64,000 nucleotides of DNA from an archaeon (lineage in GTDB: Archaea > Nanobdellota > Nanobdellia > Woesearchaeales > GW2011-AR15): the NCBI GenBank assembly GCA_018657065.1, contig JABHXU010000005.1, positions 1 to 64,000 of the forward strand, written 5' to 3'. Each line of letters opens with the position of its first letter. Position 1 is the first letter of the stretch. Shown here one piece after another: positions 41,072 through 49,762 of the stretch. The translations under genes and the position numbers were made by a program. The notes beneath the pieces were generated by a model. It saw only the letters and a program-made list of their open reading frames with translations, searched no databases and was not told the origin of the DNA.

Positions 41072-41786
41072 CTTTTTTGTTTTCTACTTTTGAAGTTTCT
41101 TCTTTTTTTTCTTTTTTTTCTTCTTTAACTTTTTCAATAATTTCTTCTTCAACTTTTTTAGATTCTTTTTCTGGAAGTTCTTCTACTTCTGGTACTCTAA
41201 GTTCTATATGATCTGGAAGTTTAACATTTGGCGGCATAATACTAACTTTTACACCAACAACTCCAGATTTTAAATTTGCAACTTCATATGCTGTATCAAC
41301 TATTGTTACAGCTGCGTGTCCACATTTTTTAATATATCCTTGGTAAAATCTCCAAGTTCTTGCTCTTGCGCTTGGAATTTTTCCTGAAATTAAAATTTCA
41401 ATTCCTTTTGCTCCTGCATTTAAAGCATCAGACATTGCTTTATGGCCTACTCCTTTAAATCTCATTGTTCCATATTTTTCTAATGCTGTTGCAATTCTTT
41501 CAGCAACAATTGCTGCAACTAAACCTTGGTTTTTAATTTCATTAATTTCAATTTGAGGATTATCTAAATCAAATTTTCGCTTTAACTCTGCAGTTAATTT
41601 TTTAATATTTGATCCTCCTCCTCCAATAATCAATCCTGGTCTTGAAGCGGTAATAACGATTTTCTCACCAAGAGGTGTTCTTTGAATCTTTGAGTCACTA
41701 ACTCCAGCACCTCTCAAACTATTTTTAATATATTCTTGAATTTGAAATTCTTTCTTTTTCCTATTGACAAAATCTCTTTCTATCAT
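41061..41786 (-). CDS. rps3: Ribosomal protein uS3 with acidic/basic tail
   Basis: The 241-residue protein has the KH domain (RPGLIIGGGGSNIKKLTAEL, with the GxxG loop) and the C-terminal KSGVVGVKVSIMPPNVKLPD. The last 40 residues are low-complexity Lys/Glu repeats, probably unstructured. uS3 lies at the mRNA entry tunnel. Its ATG overlaps the uL22 stop by 4 bases. Confidence 0.95.
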   Translation of the reverse strand: MIERDFVNRKKKEFQIQEYIKNSLRGAGVSDSKIQRTPLGEKIVITASRPGLIIGGGGSNIKKLTAELKRKFDLDNPQIEINEIKNQGLVAAIVAERIATALEKYGTMRFKGVGHKAMSDALNAGAKGIEILISGKIPSARARTWRFYQGYIKKCGHAAVTIVDTAYEVANLKSGVVGVKVSIMPPNVKLPDHIELRVPEVEELPEKESKKVEEEIIEKVKEEKKEKKEETSKVENKKDEN

Positions 41787-42217
41787 TTTTTATCTTCCTT
41801 CAAAACAATTTGAATGTGTGTTCTTTTCATTCTTGATCTTCTTTTTCTTCCATAATGCCAAGGTTGTGAAGCTTTATTTGCATTAATATGTTCAATTACT
41901 AATTTTTTTACATCTAATCCTTTATTTTGTGCATTTGATTCTGCACTTTGAATTAATTTTAATATTTGATCTGCTGCAACAATTGGAAATTTCCCTGCTC
42001 CAATTTCTTTTTTATGTGCAGTATCTCTTCCAAATCTTTTTATTGGAACTGCTTTTTCTTTTTTTATTACTGCTTCTAAAAAATTTTTCGCTTTTTGAAC
42101 TGGCTTTCCCCTAATACTATTACATATTTCTATTGATTTTTTTGTTGAAATACTTAAAGCACTACCATAAGCTTTAGCAATATTCTCTTGATGTTTTGTT
42201 TGGAAAGCGTAATTCAT
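41783..42217 (-). CDS. rpl22: Ribosomal protein uL22
   Basis: The 144-residue protein has AKAYGSALSISTKKSIEICN, RFGRDTAHKKEIGAGKFPIV, and the tunnel-lining loop ANKASQPWHYGRKRRSRMKR in archaeal form. It lies 2 bases after uS19. Confidence 0.95.
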   Translation of the reverse strand: MNYAFQTKHQENIAKAYGSALSISTKKSIEICNSIRGKPVQKAKNFLEAVIKKEKAVPIKRFGRDTAHKKEIGAGKFPIVAADQILKLIQSAESNAQNKGLDVKKLVIEHINANKASQPWHYGRKRRSRMKRTHIQIVLKEDKK

Positions 42218-42219
42218 TT

Positions 42220-42603
42220 TTATCTCACTGATACTGATGCACTACTTCTTGTAGCACCTACTCCTGGTGCACTATGTGCAACTCTTCTTCTTGTTAATGA
42301 AAGTTCACCAAGCACATGCCCTGCCATTTCAGGAACAATCATAACTTCTACAAAGGCTTTTCCATTGTAAATTTTTATTTTATGATCTATCATTTCAGGA
42401 ACAATAACCATGTCCCTTGCATGTGTTTTGATATCTTTATCATTTTTTCTAACTTTTTCTAAAACTTTTTTTTGCTCGTCTGTAAATCCTCTCTTTAAAG
42501 TTCTTCTTGCCCTACTTGGAATCAATTCCATAAATTCATTAACTGATAAATTTTTAAGTTCTTCTGCTGACATTCCTTTGAAACTGAATTCTTTTTTAGC
42601 CAT
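42220..42603 (-). CDS. rps19: Ribosomal protein uS19
   Basis: The 127-residue protein contains IPSRARRTLKRGF-like text (LIPSRARRTLKRGF), MVIVPEMIDHKIKIYNGKAF and the C-terminal MAGHVLGELSLTRRRVAHSA, all typical of archaeal uS19, which contacts the A-site tRNA region of the small-subunit head. Confidence 0.95.
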   Translation of the reverse strand: MAKKEFSFKGMSAEELKNLSVNEFMELIPSRARRTLKRGFTDEQKKVLEKVRKNDKDIKTHARDMVIVPEMIDHKIKIYNGKAFVEVMIVPEMAGHVLGELSLTRRRVAHSAPGVGATRSSASVSVR

Positions 42604-42605
42604 TT

Positions 42606-43310
42606 TTACCTTTTCATACCTGTTCTTCTTGGTCTAATTTTTCCAACTTTTCTTCCTGGAGGAGCATTTCTAGGAGCAATTGTTGGATGACCTTTTTTAG
42701 ATGATCTTGATGTTCCGTGAGGATGATCTACTGCGTTCATAGATATACCACAAACTCTTGGATATAATTTATTTCTTGCTTTCATATAATGATATTTTCT
42801 TCCAGCTTTCATAAATGGTTTATCTTTTCTTCCTGATCCTGCTGTAACACCTATTGTAGCCCTACATTTTGGATGAAATATTTTTTGTTTTTTTGATGGA
42901 AGCATAATAACTATTTCTGTGTCTTTTTTAGACATAACTTTAGCAAAACATCCTCCACTTCTAACAAACTTTCCACCATCTCCTGGTTGAGATTCAATGT
43001 TAAAAACTGATGTTCCTACTGGGATATCTTTTAAAAATAATGTATTTGCTGTACTTAACTCTGCTTTATTTCCTAATTTAACAACATCTCCAACTTTTAC
43101 TCCTTCAGCTGCTATGACAAAAGATTCCTCTCCACTATCATATTTAATTTTAGCTAACGGACTTGAATGTCCTCTACACTTAATAAAATCAATAATTTCT
43201 CCTTCCACTGCATTTTGAGGATACGATACTTTTGCTTTATACTTAAAACTAGGTGCCCGATAAGTTGGACCTCCTTTTCCTCTAGCTTGTTGGATTAAGT
43301 TTTTTCCCAT
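42606..43310 (-). CDS. rpl2: Ribosomal protein uL2
   Basis: The 234-residue protein begins MGKNLIQQARGKGGPTYRAP and contains the peptidyl-transferase-near motif SMNAVDHPHGTSRSSKKG with the conserved His, and APPGRKVGKIRPRRTGM at the end. It is full length. Confidence 0.96.
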   Translation of the reverse strand: MGKNLIQQARGKGGPTYRAPSFKYKAKVSYPQNAVEGEIIDFIKCRGHSSPLAKIKYDSGEESFVIAAEGVKVGDVVKLGNKAELSTANTLFLKDIPVGTSVFNIESQPGDGGKFVRSGGCFAKVMSKKDTEIVIMLPSKKQKIFHPKCRATIGVTAGSGRKDKPFMKAGRKYHYMKARNKLYPRVCGISMNAVDHPHGTSRSSKKGHPTIAPRNAPPGRKVGKIRPRRTGMKR

Positions 43311-43319
43311 TTTAATTCA

Positions 43320-43568
43320 TTACATTATTCCTAATTGTGTTGCTAAATCAATTGCTGGTGTTTCTTCTGAAAATTTAATATATGCTTTTTTTCTATTTTT
43401 AGGATCAATTGCAGTATTAACTCTAACAACTTTAACACTATAAAGTTCTTCAATTGCTTCTTTAATTTGTTTTTTTGTAGCTGATTTTTCCACTATAAAT
43501 ATCAACATATTATCAGATTCCATTAATCTAATTGTTTTTTCTGTTGAGAGTGGATATTTGATTATCAT
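43320..43568 (-). CDS. rpl23: Ribosomal protein uL23
   Basis: The 82-residue protein begins MIIKYPLSTEKTIRLMESDN and contains FIVEKSATKKQIKEAIEELY and the AYIKFSEE loop. uL23 docks SRP and chaperones at the tunnel exit. The start overlaps the uL4 stop by 4 bases. Confidence 0.95.
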   Translation of the reverse strand: MIIKYPLSTEKTIRLMESDNMLIFIVEKSATKKQIKEAIEELYSVKVVRVNTAIDPKNRKKAYIKFSEETPAIDLATQLGIM

Positions 43569-44479
43569 TTTTTAACTCCTGTTTTTTTTGTTATTGTTTT
43601 TTTAGGTTTGATTTCTTTTTGTTTTTTTGGAGTTTTTTTAATTTCTTTTTTAATTGGTTTTTCTAGTTTAATTTCGTCTGTAAATAATTGTTCTTTTTCA
43701 ATTTTTTCAATACTTTCTTTTGTGTAAATTGTTAATCTTGCTAAATCACAGCCTGGAGCTAATAATTCTGCATTTAAACTATGAACTTCTACAACTTCTA
43801 CTCCCGGAATATTTGAAGCAGAATCCATTAATTCACATTTTTTTGAAACAACAAACAAAGGACCAATTGCTTTTTTGTATTTTCTACCCCTTCTTCTTGC
43901 TCTTCCTGTTTTTTGGGTTTTTCTACTAGATCTTTCTAATTCTTTTGATAACCCTAATTTATTTAACATTTCAATAACTTCTCTAGTTTTTTTTAATGAT
44001 TCAACATCTGTTTCTAAAACTATAGGATATTCTTCAAATATATGACCTCTACTTTGTACTAATTCTTTAATAACTGTAGCAGACATAGCTGATCTAATTG
44101 CTTTTCTTCTTTCTTTTTTATTTAGTTTTCTACCTAAGTTTTTTTCTGCTTTAGGTGGATGTGCTTGTCTACCTCCTACAGTATTAGGTGCTGTAGCCCC
44201 CATCCAATTAAATCTTGTTCCCCTATGACTCATAATTTTTCTAGGAACTCTTGAAATTCCCATTCCATAAGCCCCTTTATAATCTCTTCTTCTTCTTGAT
44301 AATTTTGAACTATATTTTGCGCCTGCTTTTGGATCTGCTCCATAAGGCTGTCTTCTGTTATTTTGAACTGTTAAAACTGCTCTTTTAATTAAATCTGGTC
44401 TAATTTCTTCTGAAAATTGCGAAGGTAATTTTATTTCTGATTTTTTTGTTCCTGTTTTGGATCTAACATTAACTTCCAT
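43565..44479 (-). CDS. rpl4: Ribosomal protein uL4 with Lys-rich C-terminal tail
   Basis: The 304-residue protein has the archaeal uL4 core: RPDLIKRAVLTVQNNRRQPY, GRQAHPPKAEKNLGRKLNKK, and the C-terminal PGVEVVEVHSLNAELLAPGC. The last 40 residues, almost entirely Lys, Pro and Thr, form a tail longer than usual. The internal loop lines the exit tunnel. Confidence 0.95.
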   Translation of the reverse strand: MEVNVRSKTGTKKSEIKLPSQFSEEIRPDLIKRAVLTVQNNRRQPYGADPKAGAKYSSKLSRRRRDYKGAYGMGISRVPRKIMSHRGTRFNWMGATAPNTVGGRQAHPPKAEKNLGRKLNKKERRKAIRSAMSATVIKELVQSRGHIFEEYPIVLETDVESLKKTREVIEMLNKLGLSKELERSSRKTQKTGRARRRGRKYKKAIGPLFVVSKKCELMDSASNIPGVEVVEVHSLNAELLAPGCDLARLTIYTKESIEKIEKEQLFTDEIKLEKPIKKEIKKTPKKQKEIKPKKTITKKTGVKK

Positions 44480-44481
44480 TT

Positions 44482-45459
44482 CTAATTACCTTGTTTTTCT
44501 TCTAAACTTATTTTTTCAACTGTTGGTTGTGGTTTAGGTTTTTTAATTCTTGATGCTTTTTGGATAACAATCAATTGTTTCTTTGGTCCTCCAACACTTC
44601 CTTTAATTAATATCACTTTGTTTTTTGGATTTCCATATCCTGGCATACCGCCTTTATGAGTTACATCTAAAGGTTCTTTTAAAGCAATAATTTGTTTATT
44701 ATATTCTGTTCTTTGGTGATGTCCCATTTTACCTGCATGAGCAACTCTCCACATTATATGGCCTTGACCACACCATGGACCTAAAGAACCAGGATTTCTA
44801 ATTGCTTTTTCAGATTTTCTCTGCCTAATTGTTATTCCAAATCTTTTAACTGGACCTTGAAATCCTTTTCCTTTTGTAATAGATTTAAGATCTGTATAAT
44901 CTCCTTCTTTAAATACGGACTCCAAAAGTAAGTCTTTATTTAGATTGTTTTTGACAAATTCAATTTTTTCTTGGATTGAATTTCCAATAACAGACATTTC
45001 AACTAATTCAGGTGTTTTCTTACCAATACTTGTTAAATTTGGTTGAGTAAATAAAATAACTCTAACTTCTGAAAATTCTTCTGGATTTATTTTTTCAAGT
45101 TCTTTTGTTAAATCTTTTTTTGGTAATTTTAATTTTCTAGATAATTGTTTATCTTTACTTAATAATAATTCTTTAGTTAATTCAATTTTTGGACCATTTT
45201 TTGAATATAATCTAATTGATGCTATTTTAATAGGTGGACATTCTATAATTGTTACTGGAACAGCTACTTCTAATCCTTTTTTGGTTTTTCCTGTTTCAAC
45301 ACCTAAGATATGAGTCATTCCTGCTTTATATCCTACAAATCCTTCCAAACCTACTTCTCCATTTTCATGATGAGTTCTAATTCTGGCTGAAACTCTTTGA
45401 GACCGTACTCTTGGCCAAAATTGCAATGATCCAGACCTTGGTTTACGTGTGTTTGGCAT
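44482..45459 (-). CDS. rpl3: Ribosomal protein uL3
   Basis: The 325-residue protein starts PNTRKPRSGSLQFWPRVRSQ, and contains EGFVGYKAGMTHILGVETGK and RRWGxxQ-like segments followed by GQGHIMWRVAHAGKMGHHQR and NPKNKVILIKGSVGGPKK, typical of archaeal uL3. It is the first gene of the long operon, with a leader of about 75 bases rather than a leaderless start. Confidence 0.96.
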   Translation of the reverse strand: MPNTRKPRSGSLQFWPRVRSQRVSARIRTHHENGEVGLEGFVGYKAGMTHILGVETGKTKKGLEVAVPVTIIECPPIKIASIRLYSKNGPKIELTKELLLSKDKQLSRKLKLPKKDLTKELEKINPEEFSEVRVILFTQPNLTSIGKKTPELVEMSVIGNSIQEKIEFVKNNLNKDLLLESVFKEGDYTDLKSITKGKGFQGPVKRFGITIRQRKSEKAIRNPGSLGPWCGQGHIMWRVAHAGKMGHHQRTEYNKQIIALKEPLDVTHKGGMPGYGNPKNKVILIKGSVGGPKKQLIVIQKASRIKKPKPQPTVEKISLEEKQGN

Positions 45460-45514
45460 TTTTTCTCCATAAGTAACCTATCATTGGATTATCTTTAGAA
45501 ACTCTCTAAGACAA

Positions 45515-45526
45515 ACCTTTTCAGGT
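45515..45526 (-). promoter_or_regulatory. Hairpin in the uL3 operon leader
   Basis: On the minus strand ACCT-GAAA-AGGT forms a 4-bp stem with a GNRA-type loop inside the roughly 75-base leader before uL3. Leaders of this length are unusual in this window, so a translational control site for the ribosomal protein operon is possible. Confidence 0.3.
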
Positions 45527-45556
45527 CAATTTGTATTGATGTGGAAATTTAAAGTG

Positions 45557-45564
45557 TTTATAAA
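45557..45564 (-). promoter_or_regulatory. TATA box of the ribosomal protein operon
   Basis: TTTATAAA is 98-105 bases before the uL3 ATG at 45459, so transcription should start near 45535, leaving a structured leader of about 75 bases. It is symmetric and could also read toward the plus strand, but the gene at 45628 has a nearer box. Confidence 0.5.
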
Positions 45565-45593
45565 TGTTTGGATAATAACGATAATAAAGAAAA

Positions 45594-45602
45594 TTTTAAA
45601 TA
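45594..45602 (+). promoter_or_regulatory. TATA-like box of the SpoIIM-like gene
   Basis: TTTTAAATA is centred about 30 bases before the ATG at 45628 and supports that start over a TTG at 45568. Confidence 0.4.
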
Positions 45603-45627
45603 CTGTCTAAAAAAAGATATATTTATT

Positions 45628-46479
45628 ATGGTTTTAGAATCTTTAATTAATCCTTGGAACGCTGAAAAACATCCTAAAACTATGCTTCTCTATGGATTTA
45701 TTTATGCAAGCTTAGGTTTTTTCTTAGGTCTTTGGGTTTTTAATGAGCACGCATCTTTAATTATGGTTTTTTTAACAACTATGGCAGCCATCCCTTTAAT
45801 ATATAATATAATTAAAGTAGAAGAAAAAAAAGATTTAGTGTTTCATAGTGAAAAAGGATTATTAAAAGAACATAGTCGAGCTCTTAGAGTTTTCTTAAAT
45901 TATTTTATTGGAACTACTTTAGCTTTTGCGTTTTGGTACATTGTTCTTCCAAATTCCACCATTATTTCTGCGTTTGAAGTTCAAGCAAATACAATTAACT
46001 CTCTAAGAGCTAATGTCACAGGAAATGCTTCATATTTAGGACGAATTTTTTTTGAAATTCTTTCAAATAATTTAAAAGTTTTAATTTTTTGTATATTATT
46101 TTCATTTTTATACGGTGTTGGTGCTGCATTTATTTTAACATGGAATGCTTCTGTAATTGGTGTAGCCATAGGTGACACTATAAAAACAGGAATTCTACAA
46201 ATTAGTGAAAAATTTCATATAACTACAAGTCATCAATATTTTGGAGTTATAACTTATGGTCTTTTAAGATATATCATCCATGGTGTTCCTGAAATCTTAG
46301 CTTATTTTGTTGCTGGACTCGCTGGTGGAATAATTTCAAGCGCTGTTATAAGACATGATTTTGGGACAAAAAAATATGAAAAAATCATATTAGATTCTTC
46401 AGTTTTATTACTTATAAGTTTGGTCTTGATTGTTATAGCAGCATTTTTAGAAGTCTATGTTACACCAACATTATTCTAA
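45628..46479 (+). CDS. SpoIIM/DUF95-family membrane protein
   Basis: From the ATG at 45628 the protein has 283 residues with about six membrane segments. It has ESLINPWNAEKHPKTMLLYG at the start, NNLKVLIFCILFSFLYGVGA and HGVPEILAYFVAGLAGGIIS, the pattern of the stage II sporulation M-like family that is widespread in archaea. Function outside Bacillus is unknown; a membrane partner of cell-envelope or division complexes is possible. It diverges from the ribosomal protein operon and overlaps the convergent RPA-like gene by 9 bases. Confidence 0.85.
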   Translation: MVLESLINPWNAEKHPKTMLLYGFIYASLGFFLGLWVFNEHASLIMVFLTTMAAIPLIYNIIKVEEKKDLVFHSEKGLLKEHSRALRVFLNYFIGTTLAFAFWYIVLPNSTIISAFEVQANTINSLRANVTGNASYLGRIFFEILSNNLKVLIFCILFSFLYGVGAAFILTWNASVIGVAIGDTIKTGILQISEKFHITTSHQYFGVITYGLLRYIIHGVPEILAYFVAGLAGGIISSAVIRHDFGTKKYEKIILDSSVLLLISLVLIVIAAFLEVYVTPTLF

Positions 46480-47073
46480 TAATTTAACTCTCCCTGGGCT
46501 AATTTCAAATATTTCTCCTTCCTCAATTAAATTTTGAACAATTTGATCACAATTTTCTATTTTAATATTTGAAACTATTTCATCAACATCAACACCAGAT
46601 CCTTGATCCAATACAGAAATAACATTTAAAATTTTTTGATATGGTCCTGTTTCAAACTCTTGCTCTTGTGTTGTTTCGACAGGTAATGTTGGTGCTGTTT
46701 TTTTTAAAAATTTCAATTCGAGATTATGTGCTTTATGCCATTTTTTGTCAACTTTTTTTATTATCTCTGGAACAATAAAAATTGTGTTTGAATTTTCCCT
46801 AACTCTTCCAATAATTTTCACAAAATCTCCCACAACTAAAACTTTATCTTGCTTTTCAAAAGCTCTTATACTCACACTTCCTGTTCCATCATCAAGTAAC
46901 ATTGACCAAGAATTTTCTCCCTCTTCTTTAGAAACAATTAACCCAATTAAATCTACTCTAGTTATTTCTCCATATTTAGTTAATATCCCTGAAGGTTCCC
47001 ATCCAGGTCTTTTAATATAAGTACCTTTAATTAAATCTTGAATTGGGATTTTTTTTGCTGTTTTTCTTTCCAT
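46471..47073 (-). CDS. RPA-like single-stranded DNA-binding protein (OB fold plus winged helix)
   Basis: The 200-residue protein has an OB fold at about 30-115 (RVDLIGLIVSKEEGENSWSM, then LDDGTGSVSIRAFEKQDKVL and VGDFVKIIGRVRENSNTIFI). The C-terminal 60 residues form a winged helix (VISVLDQGSGVDVDEIVSNI and ENCDQIVQNLIEEGEIFEIS), as in RPA32-type subunits. It likely protects single-stranded DNA during replication and repair, consistent with mcm 54 bases upstream on the same strand. Its promoter carries a perfect palindrome over the TATA position. Confidence 0.87.
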   Translation of the reverse strand: MERKTAKKIPIQDLIKGTYIKRPGWEPSGILTKYGEITRVDLIGLIVSKEEGENSWSMLLDDGTGSVSIRAFEKQDKVLVVGDFVKIIGRVRENSNTIFIVPEIIKKVDKKWHKAHNLELKFLKKTAPTLPVETTQEQEFETGPYQKILNVISVLDQGSGVDVDEIVSNIKIENCDQIVQNLIEEGEIFEISPGRVKLLE

Positions 47074-47089
47074 TTTAAATCTTAGATAA

Positions 47090-47138
47090 TTACAATTTAT
47101 TAAATTGTAAACTCGAAAATTTAATATTTAAATTTTCG
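47090..47138 (-). promoter_or_regulatory. Two adjacent perfect inverted repeats between mcm and the RPA-like gene
   Basis: Repeat 1 has arms TTACAATTTA (47090-47099) and TAAATTGTAA (47101-47110) around one base; its centre is 27 bases before the RPA-like ATG at 47073, exactly where the TATA box should be. Repeat 2 has arms CGAAAATTTAA (47114-47124) and TTAAATTTTCG (47128-47138) and covers the mcm stop codon. Repeat 1 suits an operator overlapping the promoter; repeat 2 could be an mRNA 3' hairpin for mcm or a second operator. Confidence 0.5.
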
Positions 47139-49146
47139 AAATAAATCCTTTTTTTGGTTCGTAAATATCCCCGGATCTCTTTAATTTTTCAATAACTTCT
47201 AAAACTTTATCTTCTTTTATTCCTTTTGTACTTGCTTCAACTAATAAGTTCTCTACTGAAATTGTTTTACCTTCTTTTGTTTCTAATTCACTTATCATTT
47301 CTTTAATTAAAACTATATTTCCTCTTTCGGAAGCGGTTACTCCAGAAGATATTCGATCAATATCAAATTTTCCTGTATCAGGATCTAAACCAATCTCCGT
47401 TAAACAATGATGAACTAATTTCACAGATCTTTGAGCATCTTTTCTTGTAACTTTGTCTGAAAGCCTAATTTTTGCTGATGCTTCGGCAAGTCGAATTAAT
47501 GCTTCTAATTGTCTAGCTGTAATAGGAATTGCTTTTACTCCTCCTTCTTCACTTCCTGAAGCCCTCATTTTTACATAATATTCTTGGATTTCTTCTACAG
47601 CTGCTTCTGTTAAAGCAGGCTTACATTTTTGTCTCGCATATGCAAAAAATTTTCTTAATGTTTTATTACCAACTTCAGTTACTAATTCAGTTGGATCTTT
47701 ATGTAAACTCAAAATAAATGCTGCTAGTTTTGCATCTTTACTTGCATCAGGCATATCTTTGATTGGAAAAATTAAATCAAATCTATTAATTAATGTTGAA
47801 GGAAGCTCAATTTGCTTTGCTAAAACTTCATAAGGATCAAATCTTCCAAATTTAGGATTTGCTGCTGCCAAAACTGTTGTTTCACATCTCAGTGTTGCTT
47901 GAATATTTGCTTTAGAAATTGTGACTGTTTGTTGTTCAAGAGCTTCATGCATTGCACTTCGGTCTTCTTTGGTCATTTTGTCTAATTCATCAATACAACA
48001 AATTCCCCTGTTTGCTAAAACTAATGCTCCTGCCTCTAATGCATACCCTCTAATAAATTCATCTCTAACTACTGTCGCAGTAAGGCCTGCCCCTGATGCT
48101 CCTTTTCCACTTACATATCGAGCTTTAGGTGCAATTTCAGACATTCTTTTTAGTAATTGTGATTTTCCTGCTCCTGGATCCCCAATTAATAAAATGTGAA
48201 TATCTCCTCTTGTTGCTGAACCTTTTTTTCTTTTTTTTCTAACTCCTCCAAATGCTTGAAGTATCAAAGCTTCTTTAATTAAATCATGCCCGTAAATTGT
48301 TGGAGCCAAAGAATTAACAAGTTTTTCATAAACTTTCGGATTTTTTGCTAATTCAAGTATTTCTTTTTCCTCTTCTTTCTCAATATTAAGCTCCAAAAAA
48401 TCTTCTTCAATAGGTTCAATATAATTTGCTTCAATCATTAAATCATATCTTGTTAAATTTCCTCCATCTTTAGCAGGCAAAGGAACTTCTTTTAATATTC
48501 CATTAATGATTATTTTGCTCCCTGGGTTTGTTTTTTTATCTGAAATTGGAGAAACTAGATCGGACTTTAAGAAAATATCTAACCTTTTAGGTTGTTCTCC
48601 TCCATCTAAATCTTCTGGTGCTTCCTCTAAAACGATTTTTTGAGCATCCACAAGTTCTTTACTAAGCATTCTAAATTTTCCTTTTCTCCCACATCCACAT
48701 CTACTTGGTTCTTTAAATTTTTGATCTAATTGTAAAACTGTAATAACGTTCCCACAACTAGGACATTCAAACCTTGCACTTGTAACTTGAGGCCTAACAT
48801 CAGATTTTTGTCGTACAAGACCTTTTACAAAAAGAAATTTATTCAAATGTTCACTTCGAATATTTCTTATTAGAATTGCTGTACTTTCTGGAGCATCTTT
48901 AATTCGAATTTTGAAGTTTTTTACGTCGCCCTCTATTTCAAAAGATTCTAACGCTATTTCTCCAGCTTTAATTACCTCTTCAGGTGTTTCAAGTAACTCA
49001 TCTGCTAGTTGTGGATCAAATTTAGAAAGTTCATTAAAATCAACAACTAAATATTTTTTACCCTTCCTAACTCTTTCAGAAATCTCTTTAACATAATTCT
49101 TTTCTAAAAATTCTTGAAATTTTTTAATTACCTGTGTGGGCTCCAT
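47128..49146 (-). CDS. mcm: MCM replicative helicase
   Basis: The MCM hexamer unwinds DNA at the replication fork. The 672-residue protein has the N-terminal domain with a zinc site (CPSCGNVI near 129-136, then CGCGRKG), the Walker A GDPGAGKSQLL, Walker B CCIDELDKM, the sensor-1 AAANPKFGRFDP, the arginine finger LINRFDLIFPI and a C-terminal winged helix (EDKVLEVIEKLKRSGDIYEP). All active-site residues are in place and there is no intein. It is followed by the RPA-like gene. TBP lies immediately upstream. Confidence 0.97.
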   Translation of the reverse strand: MEPTQVIKKFQEFLEKNYVKEISERVRKGKKYLVVDFNELSKFDPQLADELLETPEEVIKAGEIALESFEIEGDVKNFKIRIKDAPESTAILIRNIRSEHLNKFLFVKGLVRQKSDVRPQVTSARFECPSCGNVITVLQLDQKFKEPSRCGCGRKGKFRMLSKELVDAQKIVLEEAPEDLDGGEQPKRLDIFLKSDLVSPISDKKTNPGSKIIINGILKEVPLPAKDGGNLTRYDLMIEANYIEPIEEDFLELNIEKEEEKEILELAKNPKVYEKLVNSLAPTIYGHDLIKEALILQAFGGVRKKRKKGSATRGDIHILLIGDPGAGKSQLLKRMSEIAPKARYVSGKGASGAGLTATVVRDEFIRGYALEAGALVLANRGICCIDELDKMTKEDRSAMHEALEQQTVTISKANIQATLRCETTVLAAANPKFGRFDPYEVLAKQIELPSTLINRFDLIFPIKDMPDASKDAKLAAFILSLHKDPTELVTEVGNKTLRKFFAYARQKCKPALTEAAVEEIQEYYVKMRASGSEEGGVKAIPITARQLEALIRLAEASAKIRLSDKVTRKDAQRSVKLVHHCLTEIGLDPDTGKFDIDRISSGVTASERGNIVLIKEMISELETKEGKTISVENLLVEASTKGIKEDKVLEVIEKLKRSGDIYEPKKGFISKI

Positions 49147-49171
49147 ATTTTATAATAAAAAAAGAAAAATT

Positions 49172-49747
49172 TTAGCTAACTTTTTTTAAGTTAACTATGA
49201 GCATATCTAATGCTTGATGAACTTCTTTTTCACTTTTAGTTCCTGTACAAACAATTTTTCCATTACTAAATAATAGGAAAGTTGCTTTTGCTTCATCTAA
49301 TTTATAAACTAATCCTGGAAACTGTTCTGGTTCGTATTCAGTATTATCAAGTTTCATAGCTAGAACATTTAAATTTAAATCCATACCTATTGCTCCTGAT
49401 GCAACAATATTTTGAACTGCAATTTTAGGTTTAATTTTAATATCTATATTTATTTTTTTAAGTGCTTTAATAATTTTAACAATAGATTCTTCAACTTTAT
49501 CCATTGATCTTGCACCTGTACAAACAACTTTTCCGGAACTAAAAATAAGTGCAGATGTTTTTGGATCTTTAATTCTAATAACTAATCCTGGAAACTGTTC
49601 TGGATTATACTCAGTATTGCTTAATGTAGCAGCCATTTTTTCTAATGGAATATCATGCTCTAGACTTGTAGAAACAACTATATTTACAACTTCGATTGTT
49701 TTTTTACCTTTAACAGGTTTATTAATTTCACTAGTTTTTTCACTCAT
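49172..49747 (-). CDS. tbp: TATA-box-binding protein
   Basis: TBP binds the TATA box and starts assembly of the archaeal transcription complex. The 191-residue protein has the two-fold repeat: VVNIVVSTSLEHDIPLEKMA with FPGLVIRIKDPKTSALIFSS, and IQNIVAS-type VQNIVASGAIGMDLNLNVLA with FPGLVYKLDEAKATFLLFSN. GKVVCTGARS and GKIVCTGTKS close the two halves. It has a ribosome binding site (GGGGGTG) and two TATA repeats upstream, unlike most leaderless genes here. Confidence 0.97.
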   Translation of the reverse strand: MSEKTSEINKPVKGKKTIEVVNIVVSTSLEHDIPLEKMAATLSNTEYNPEQFPGLVIRIKDPKTSALIFSSGKVVCTGARSMDKVEESIVKIIKALKKINIDIKIKPKIAVQNIVASGAIGMDLNLNVLAMKLDNTEYEPEQFPGLVYKLDEAKATFLLFSNGKIVCTGTKSEKEVHQALDMLIVNLKKVS

Positions 49748-49762
49748 ACTAACACCCCCGTG

